Shown: positions 56,729 through 64,000 of the stretch, piece after piece | Layout of the letters: every line of letters starts with the position of its first letter | Position numbering within the stretch: the stretch's first letter is position 1 | From: Serripes groenlandicus | Lineage: Eukaryota; Mollusca; Bivalvia; Cardiida; Cardiidae | Direction: 5' to 3' | Assembly: GCA_031761405.1 (NCBI GenBank) | Contig: JASEVX010000010.1 | Location: forward strand, 27,022,047-27,086,046 | Length of the DNA stretch: 64,000 nucleotides | The notes under the pieces: model-generated | Seen by the model: the letters and a program-made list of their open reading frames with translations, nothing else | The model's database searches: none | Told to the model about the DNA's origin: nothing | Translations under genes and position numbers: made by a program

Positions 56729-57454
56729 GAGAATAGTGTCTACGTTCGATTCCGTTGATAATTTCAGTAAACAATTCAGGCTTAGGTATCTGTTTTAGAA
56801 TATGTGAATAATGTCTTTGTATATCTGCATTTATTTTGGTAATTTCCAAATAGATTTCCAGTTTGTTATTTTAAAATAGTCTGAGAACATGCTCAATTTA
56901 ACGCCAACAGACGACATTGAAAACATCTATGAGCAAATCTTGCAAATATCTTAAAGTGAATGGCAATTCATTGAACAGATTTGAAACATTCTGGGGAAAT
57001 GATAACATGCTCTTTATAAACAACTAAACAACTACGTCTTTTGTCACAATGTTTTATATAGTCGTCTGCTGCATATGCATATAGGAAATGTTCAACCTGA
57101 CACAATCACGTGGCTGACATGGTCCCTGAATACTTTAAATTGTGAAAAAAAACACTTGACCGTGGATTCTTGAATGAATGTGTAACTGGGAACACTGGTT
57201 TTGAAATTAGCAAGAACGATCGGGGACCTGGTGTTCGTGAATATTTTCATTACGTACACCCTGTGGAAATGAACTAGTTAAGATCCGTTGAACTGACCCA
57301 CCTAATTAAATGGAACAAAATGGTCAAAGTATTACATTTAGGCGTCAGAGTCAATTATTTATTTGCCAATAATTCCGATAAATCATAAGCAAATCTTTAA
57401 CTCGGTTCTTCAAGCATACGACCTTCAACAACCTATGTAAAAGACGATTTTAGA
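56729..57454. other. Unassigned DNA with a MITE A trace
   Basis: ~57035-57090 holds ttgtcacaatgttttatata and gtcgtctgctgcatatgc. Confidence 0.35.
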
Positions 57455-58340
57455 ACAAGAGCGTCCCACAGAACACATGGATCGCCCTCGAAAGTTTGGT
57501 AATAAGGGGGAAAATAGTCGGTGGACCAAACAAATGCCAAACATCGATAGCTCAAACAAATATGCAAGATTTAATTATAATGCTTGTTGATTGCACATCA
57601 TACCAAGTTTGAAGTGATACATTGTCTAATATGTGAGCCACGATCAAGATAAATGGGATCACTCCAAATATAAGCCTGCTAAAGTTATGGTTCGTGTAGT
57701 ACATGTGCATGTCTGCAGGTCACCAGCTACCTAAGAACCAAATTTGAAATTGATACTTCGGAAACTATTTTAGAAAATGATCATACACAAGATTGAAATA
57801 ATTTGAGCACTCTTGGTTTGGGGTCACATAAGGAGCATTCGTGCCATATTATTTTCAAATCGGGCTTGTACATTTGTGCAAGAAGAACTTCAATTTTACT
57901 ATATGCATATACGGAAAACGAGCCCGCCCCCTGATGGCCATATCTTTTCAAAACAGATCGGACTAATAGTTTGAACGATCTTGGTAGAAGATCACAAACG
58001 GATCATATCTGTCAAATAGTTTTCATATTTGATCAGTACTGTTGGACAACAAATTCTTTTTAAAAAAAAATATAAGCGGTACAAGCCCCGCCCCCACCCC
58101 GACAACGGTAGGGTTAATTTGCACAAGTTTAACAGATGTTCACACAAAGGACCTTTTTGGTAAATCGTTTTCAAATCGATCAAGTACTTTTTTACAAGAA
58201 TAGTTTTAAAGGTTTTACTATAATATATACATTGAAGGAAAACAAGCCCTGTATCCTGGTGGTTTATAATTTCAACGGATCGGAATAAGTTGAACAATCT
58301 TGGTAGAGGATCACCTAAAGAACACATGCACTAGTTATTT
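57455..58340. mobile_element. Diverged pearl-like element
   Basis: Starts acaagagcgtcccacagaac. Worn copies of the ~166-bp core follow (attattttcaaatcgggctt, aaaacgagcccgccccctga, tgaacaatcttggtagagga). No ORF. Confidence 0.55.
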
Positions 58341-58341
58341 T

Positions 58342-58493
58342 AAGCCTTTCCCTCATATAGACGCTTTGTGACGACTCTGCAGCAGACGGGTTTTTGAACA
58401 CATGGCAACAAAAGAAGAAATTGCTCAAAACTCTATTTCGGGTTTGTTTTCAAAGTCGTCTGCTGCAGATGTGTTGTATGTGGGAAAGGGTTT
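58342..58493. mobile_element. MITE family A, internally deleted
   Basis: ttaagcctttccctcatata to gttgtatgtgggaaagggtt. The hairpin's right arm is missing. Confidence 0.7.
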
Positions 58494-59134
58494 ACTCGGA
58501 TTTTCTGCCACACACATATATCTAGATTGTCTCCCCCTAAATAGTTCGCAACAGGAACGTATTTGGACAAAAAGGACGTTGTATAATTTTACATAATCAC
58601 GAGTAATATGATTATTTCAGACAAGAAGTCATTCTCCAGTCGACCTAGTCTATTCGTGTCTCATATCTAATATAGTCACATGTTGTTTTTTTTAAAAAGA
58701 TTACCAAAAAATACCCTTATTTCTCTAGATGTAATTTCGATCAGGAATATCTCATTAGGGTCTAATTATCTCTTTTCTTAAAATGCAATTTATCGTTTCA
58801 TTTTATAAGCGTAGTTAGATACATATGTAACCGGCTACATGGATTAGATGTACAACGAGACACAAGCCGCCTTTCCTATTTGGTCATCTATTATATATGG
58901 ATAAATGGGTATGAACGGTAGACACGATTTTCTTTGTTCAATGTCCTATATCTCGACACCCGAGTGTAACATTGGTTGAGCACTACCGCGTTCTAAATAT
59001 AGTATTCGGATGTCACGTTTTTCTCTGATAAATGAGATATATATGCTATCAAAACATATACAAAAGAACTGTGTGGGTAGTGTTCAGCTGAAAATGTATT
59101 CTAGCACTGATTGTTTTGACTTATACGAGATATT
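58494..59134. other. Unassigned DNA
   Basis: Nothing recognised. Confidence 0.3.
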
Positions 59135-59372
59135 TCAGCCGTCACGCGAGAAAACCAACAATGTGGACTCTGCGTAAAATATCCACCCGGATCAGCCTAA
59201 GCATGCCGTGCAGGCCTACCCGGATAGACACTTTTCGCCTCCTGTGGATTTTCTGTTTCAGGAATTATTACTCTATACCTCTATCCTCCTGAGACGGAAT
59301 GTGTCGGCCCGGATCAGTCTGCGCGGACTGCGCAGCTGATATGGGTCGATACATTACGCAGAGGCCATAATG
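59135..59372. mobile_element. MITE family D
   Basis: cagccgtcacgcgagaaaac at the left. Inner catgccgtgcaggcctaccc and gatcagtctgcgcggactgc. The right end is cut at cataatgttttt. Confidence 0.7.
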
Positions 59373-59384
59373 TTTTTTTCAACA

Positions 59385-59690
59385 AATCAAAAAAATTCGA
59401 ACACTAATGGTACAGGAACATTTGTGCCAAGTTATTATATCAAATATGAAGAGTTTTTTGGACAAGAATATTTTGAACGATTTCTTTCCAATAGTTTCCA
59501 TCGCAGTTATGTCTTTGAACTTTCCTGTTATTTGTTTTTAATTGGTTCTTTGTCTTAAGTATTTAGGAGAAGAAGTTGTGTTTAGGAAAAAGTGAAAGGA
59601 TGGACGGACGACGGCGGGCGGCGGACGGTGAGTGATCACAATAGCTTATCCAGCACTTCGTGTCCAGGTGAGCTAAACAAAAGGAAACGA
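59385..59690 (+). mobile_element. Pearl-like element 3' end
   Basis: ggaacatttgtgccaagtta core trace, then gatggacggacgacggcggg and gtgatcacaatagcttatcc, the 3' end type also seen at 63430-63512. Confidence 0.6.
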
Positions 59691-60984
59691 TTTGTTGATT
59701 ATACTTTTATTCCGACACCGATTATATATATAAATACAAATACACATAGGCAATAGTTAAGCACCATAAGATTCAAATATATATTTTCATAAAGAGAATA
59801 GAGCACTTATGTGAATATTTCAGGCGCGTTATTCGATTTAGGTACCGTTAAGTACGATCTTTGCAGGAATTTGAGGAAGTTCGTATGAATTTAATAACAT
59901 TCAAGTGCGCTGAATTCATTAGCTGATCTGTTCTATGAACAGGTGGTGACACTGACATTCTTACATCAAATTGTAAAACATACCCATGTACTGATGACAT
60001 GTAACCTTCACTTTGTATTCATGCCAATACATTTATCTCATAATAAAAGTGTAAAATGACAGGTTTTTGATATTGTTCCTTCTATTTTACATATCATATT
60101 AAAACAGTCATTTCAGTATACAATGCTCGCATCCCTAAGATCCCTTTCACGTGTCGCTTAGGACAAAACTAATTATATACAGTAACGTACAAAGAGCTCC
60201 CATACCTTTGACCAACCTCCACTGTTTGTTTCGCTTGTAGATTTATATGTATATTACAAGCAGTGATATGTAAACATAAAACCAAATCTGGTCTATTTAT
60301 AGTAACAGCTCTGTGTAAACATATTTGACGTATTTTCTGACGTAATATGTGTTTTGATATGTAAAATTGTTATTTGTAGATTCGCTACGCACAACTTTAC
60401 ATTGGTGGTAGTGATTTGTTCCTTCTGGTTGTCATATGAACAAAGTGTGCAGTATCTATAGATATAGCACGCATTTGGTATTGCACTAATTCCCTTCCAT
60501 GTGTCGCTAAGGACGGGTTTATTTTCAGATAGTAACGTTACAAAACGCTCCCATATTCTTGATGCATTAAATGTTTTTATCATTTGTAGATTTACATGTA
60601 AATCACACGCATATATATACATACACAACAAACCTGTTCTCTAAAATGCTCTAGCAATTCTGACGTGATTCGCTATATATTGTTGAAATAATTTGCAGGG
60701 TTTTTATTGTCAATGACGTTTAATTAAGTTTATCTGGGTTAAACATTACCAACCAAATCAAGGAATTTAAAAACTTCACGAATGATAAAGTAGATTATTG
60801 TTTTAAAAGTAGCTCTTTTGATTGTTCATGATCCTAGAAACCATCGAAAATAACAATTATTGCGCCTGAAATCGTAAATGTTAATTTTGTAAAACAATTC
60901 AAAACACTTGTTTATTTTCTTATTGCTGGAAATATTTTTAAAAACCAACATTACAATGCTAAATTTTCAATTAACTATCGAAAT
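59691..60984. other. AT-rich DNA with a diverged ~170-bp duplication
   Basis: 60115-60300 and 60478-60650 share cacgtgtcgcttaggac/catgtgtcgctaaggac, agtaacgt, gctcccata and tgtagattta. No gene. Confidence 0.45.
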
Positions 60985-63515
60985 TTAAAAGAAACAAGAG
61001 GGCCAAGATGGCCCTAAAATCGATCACCTGAATGATAGTTAATTAGAAGCAAATATTTAACTGCAAATATCTGTGAAAATTTGATCAGGAGTTCAAATGA
61101 AACTGCAAGGAGTGGACACTCAGTTAAAGAAATAGTCCATTTTTATCTTGAAATCTAACAAGAGCTTTCTCAATTTCTGATGCTGCAGCAACAAAGGTTC
61201 TACACAGAATGCAAGTATTTGAACAATTTTGAAAGAGGACCATCAAAGGAACATTCCTGTGAAGTAACATTGAAATTGGTCAAGTGGAATGGTAGGAGTT
61301 GTCATTTGTAGCTAAAAGTTCAATTTACCCCTTTTGTGATGACGCGAGGTTGCTATGATTGTGTAACTAATCAAAACAGCTTGAACAAATTAAATGTAGA
61401 GGATCACTGAAGTACGATTTATATTCAATTTCCTTAATATCAGACAAGAACTTTTTTTCATTTTGCCCCTTTTCTGATGCCTCCTGACTGCCATGTTTTT
61501 TCAACCAAACAGTATGCCTTGAACGATCTTTGTAGCGGCTTACCTAAGGAACATTTCTACCAAACTATAATGGAATCAGACATGCAGATTCAAAGAAAAA
61601 TATTTTTAAAGCTTGGACATTTTGCCCCCTTTCTGATGCTGCAGCAACCCTGGCGGCCATGTTTTTCAACCGAACGGAAATATTTGAACAATCTTGGTAA
61701 AGGGTGCCCCAAGAAACATTTGTGAAAAATTATTTTCAAATCGGGCCAGTACTTTTGGACAAGAAGATTTTTAAAATTTTAACAAAAAAAAAACCAAGCT
61801 CCGCCCCCTGGCGGCCATGTTTTTCAACCGATCGGAAATATTTGAACAATCTTGGTAAAGGGTGCCCCAAGGAACATTTGTGCAAAATAATTTTCAAATC
61901 GGGCCAGTACTTTTGGTCGAGAAGATTTTTAAAATTTTAACAATGCACATATAAGGAAAACAGGCTCCGCCCCCTGGCGGCCATGTTTTTCAACGGATCG
62001 GAAATATTTGAACAATCTTGGTAAAGGGTGCCCCAATGAACATTTGTGGAAAATAATTTTCAAATTAGGCCAGTTCTTTTGGACAAGAAGATTTTTTAAG
62101 TTTTAACAATGCACGTAGAAGGAAAACAAGCTTCGCCCCCTGGCGGCCATGTTTTTCAACGGATCGGAAATATTTGAACAATCTTGGTAAAAGGTGCCCC
62201 AAGGAACATTTGTGCAAAATAATTTTCAAATCGGGCCAGTACTTTTGGTCAAGAAGATTTTTAAAATTTTAACAATGCACATATAAGGAAAACAGGCTCC
62301 GCCCCCTGGCGTCCATGTTTTTCAACCGATCGGAAATATTTGAACAATCTTGGTAAAGGGTGCCCAAATGAACATTTGTGGAAAATAATTTTCAAATCGG
62401 GCCAGTACTTTTGGACAAGAAGTTTTTTAAAATTTTAACAATGCACGTATAAGGAAAACAAGCTCCGCGCCCTGGCGGCCATGTTTTTCAACGGATCGGA
62501 AATATTTGAACAACATTGGTAAAGGGTGCCCCAAGGAACATTTGTGCAAAATAATTTTCAAATTGGGCCAGTACTTTTTGACAAGAAGATTTTTTAAGTT
62601 TTAACAATGCACGTAGAAGGAAAACAGGCTCCGCCCCCTGGCGGCCATGTTTTTCAATCGATCGGAAATATTTGAACAATCTTGGTAAAGGGTGCCCCAA
62701 TGAACATTTGTGGAAAATAATTTTTAAATCGGGCCAGTACTTTTGGACAAGAAGATTTTTTAAGTTTTAACAATGCACATATAAGGAAAACAAGTTCCAC
62801 GCCCTGGCGGCCATGTTTTTCAACGGATCGGAAATATTTGAACAATCTTCGTAAAGGGGGCCCCAAGGAACATTTGTGCAAAACAATTTTCAAATCGGGC
62901 CAGTACTTTATGACAAGAAGATTTTTAAAATTTTAACAATGCACATTTAAGGAAAACAGGCTCCACCCCCTGGCGGCCATGTTTTTCAACCGATCGGAAA
63001 TTTTTGAACAATCTTGGTAAAGGGTGCCCCAATTTACATTTGTGCAAAATAATTGTCAAATCGGGCCAGTACTTCTGGACAAGAAGATTTTTGAAAGTTT
63101 TAACAATGCACATATAAGGAAAATAAGCTCCGCCCCCTGGCGGCCATGTTTTTCAACGGATCGGAAATATTTGAACAATCTTGGTAGAGGGTACCCCAAG
63201 GAACATTTGTGCAAAATAATTTTTAAATCGGGCCAGTACTTTTGGACAAGAAGATTTTTTAAGATTTGGCAATTTTCCCCTTTTCTGTTGCCGCGGCAAC
63301 CAAAGTTCTCGATGGAATTTAAATCTTTGAACAATTTTTAAAGAGGTTCACCAAAGGAACATTCCTGTGAAGTTTGGTTGAAATTGGTCAAGTGGTTAAG
63401 GAGGAGATGATCTAAATGTCTAAATGTTAACGACGGACGACGGACGACGCCGGACGGACAAAAAGTGATCAGAATAGCTCACCTTGAGCCTTTGGCTCTA
63501 GGTGATCTAAAAATG
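60985..63515 (+). mobile_element. Large pearl-like element with ten ~166-bp core repeats
   Basis: 5' end gaaacaagagggccaagatg and gatcacctga; 3' end ggacggacaaaaagtgatca, then agctcaccttgagcctttgg and ctctaggtgatct. The core (61640-63260) repeats ctggcggccatgtttttcaa, cggatcggaaatatttgaac, ggaacatttgtgcaaaataa and gggccagtacttttggacaa. Such layouts are described for bivalve pearl elements, which have been linked to Helitron-type mobilisation. Frames of 60-112 codons across it are shadows of the repeat. Confidence 0.75.
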
Positions 63516-64000
63516 GTATTGCATGGGAAAAAGGAATATTGTGTTGGGTGCCATTCCTTCAACAATACCCTATCATATTGATCAAAGTCAGTGTTTGTTA
63601 ATGGACGGATCAAACGGTCCGTTAGCTGCAGACTAGTAATTACGATAAAATTGAACGTATGATGGGAAACTGTATGGTGCTAAACCTTTGCCAACAGATA
63701 TATACAATACAAATACGATACACAATTGCTAAAGTATAAACACAGTGAATAAAAAAGAATGTTATTTGGTCAACTATTTTTTTCCCCTTACCATTTAGAT
63801 GCATTCCATGTAGATTTAGAATTAGTTGTCATTAAAATCGAAATATGCCCCATAATGAGGGTACAAACAATGAATTTGAATTTACAACAAGAAATATGAC
63901 AACCAGGTGTTCAGTCCAACATTGAAGATAAGTTGACCAATTGATTATCTCTATTGAATGTATGTACATATAGTTTAAATCGAAAATGTTCAAGAGTAAC
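63516..64000. other. Unassigned DNA at window end
   Basis: AT-rich, no gene or repeat recognised. Confidence 0.3.

Overview
The window is eukaryotic, repeat-rich, AT-rich animal DNA. There are no operons, and almost all open reading frames are short or lie on satellites. The one confident protein-coding gene has spliced exons with GT..AG borders. The mixture of tRNA-derived SINEs with the tail 'gatataactgaaa..gcggcgtaaaac', pearl-like elements with tandem-repeat cores, and many foldback MITEs points to a mollusc, most likely a bivalve. The genus cannot be fixed from the sequence alone.

Gene content. A small TALE-class homeobox gene lies on the + strand at 48013-55963 in three coding exons: 48013-48126, 50021-50100 and 55735-55963. 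The phases match and the product is 140 aa (134 aa if the second ATG is used). Its homeodomain is Iroquois-like, with a PYP loop and helix 3 [21 protein letters not shown] promoter lies about 200 bp upstream. The segment encoding helix 3 to the stop is tandemly duplicated in decayed form just downstream. The only other protein-coding trace I recognise is the broken C-terminus of a LINE reverse transcriptase at 14113-14334.

Layout. 1-9,800: MITE copies of families A-D, two SINEs, and a nested palindrome complex at 5184-7047. 9,844-16,000: SINE, LINE tail, a 750-bp (CTA)n tract, a 166-170 bp array carrying a datable MITE insertion, and a LINE remnant. 16,000-27,600: dense MITE/SINE landscape, a 1.08-kb TTAA-flanked element and a 500-bp palindromic element. 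27,650-29,535: 57-bp satellite. 29,800-34,400: MITE cluster with a 200-N assembly gap and a 120-bp array. 35,000-36,000: poly-G and a 50-bp array. 40,043-41,085: pearl-like element with ~148-bp cores. 44,761-46,262: a SINE whose tRNA-like A-box has been amplified about 46 times. 47,241-56,160: the homeobox locus, with a 70-bp array, MITEs, SINE and a pearl-like element in its introns. 56,490-63,515: further pearl-like elements, including ten ~166-bp cores.

MITE families used below. A: TTAA-CCCTTTCCC ends. B: TTAA-CTCTTTCAGCGCC ends. C: CGAGGGCTTG ends. D: GAGCCGTCCCGCGAGAAAAC ends. E: foldback with CCAGATAAGG ends. G: CAGTGTGTGTATACCACGTG ends. A and B use TTAA targets, as piggyBac-type elements do. 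SINE families: A (head ATGGTGTAGTAGTAGAGCG), B (head CCGGTTGCTCAGTCAGTAGC) and C (head TGGTCGAGTGGTTAGCG).
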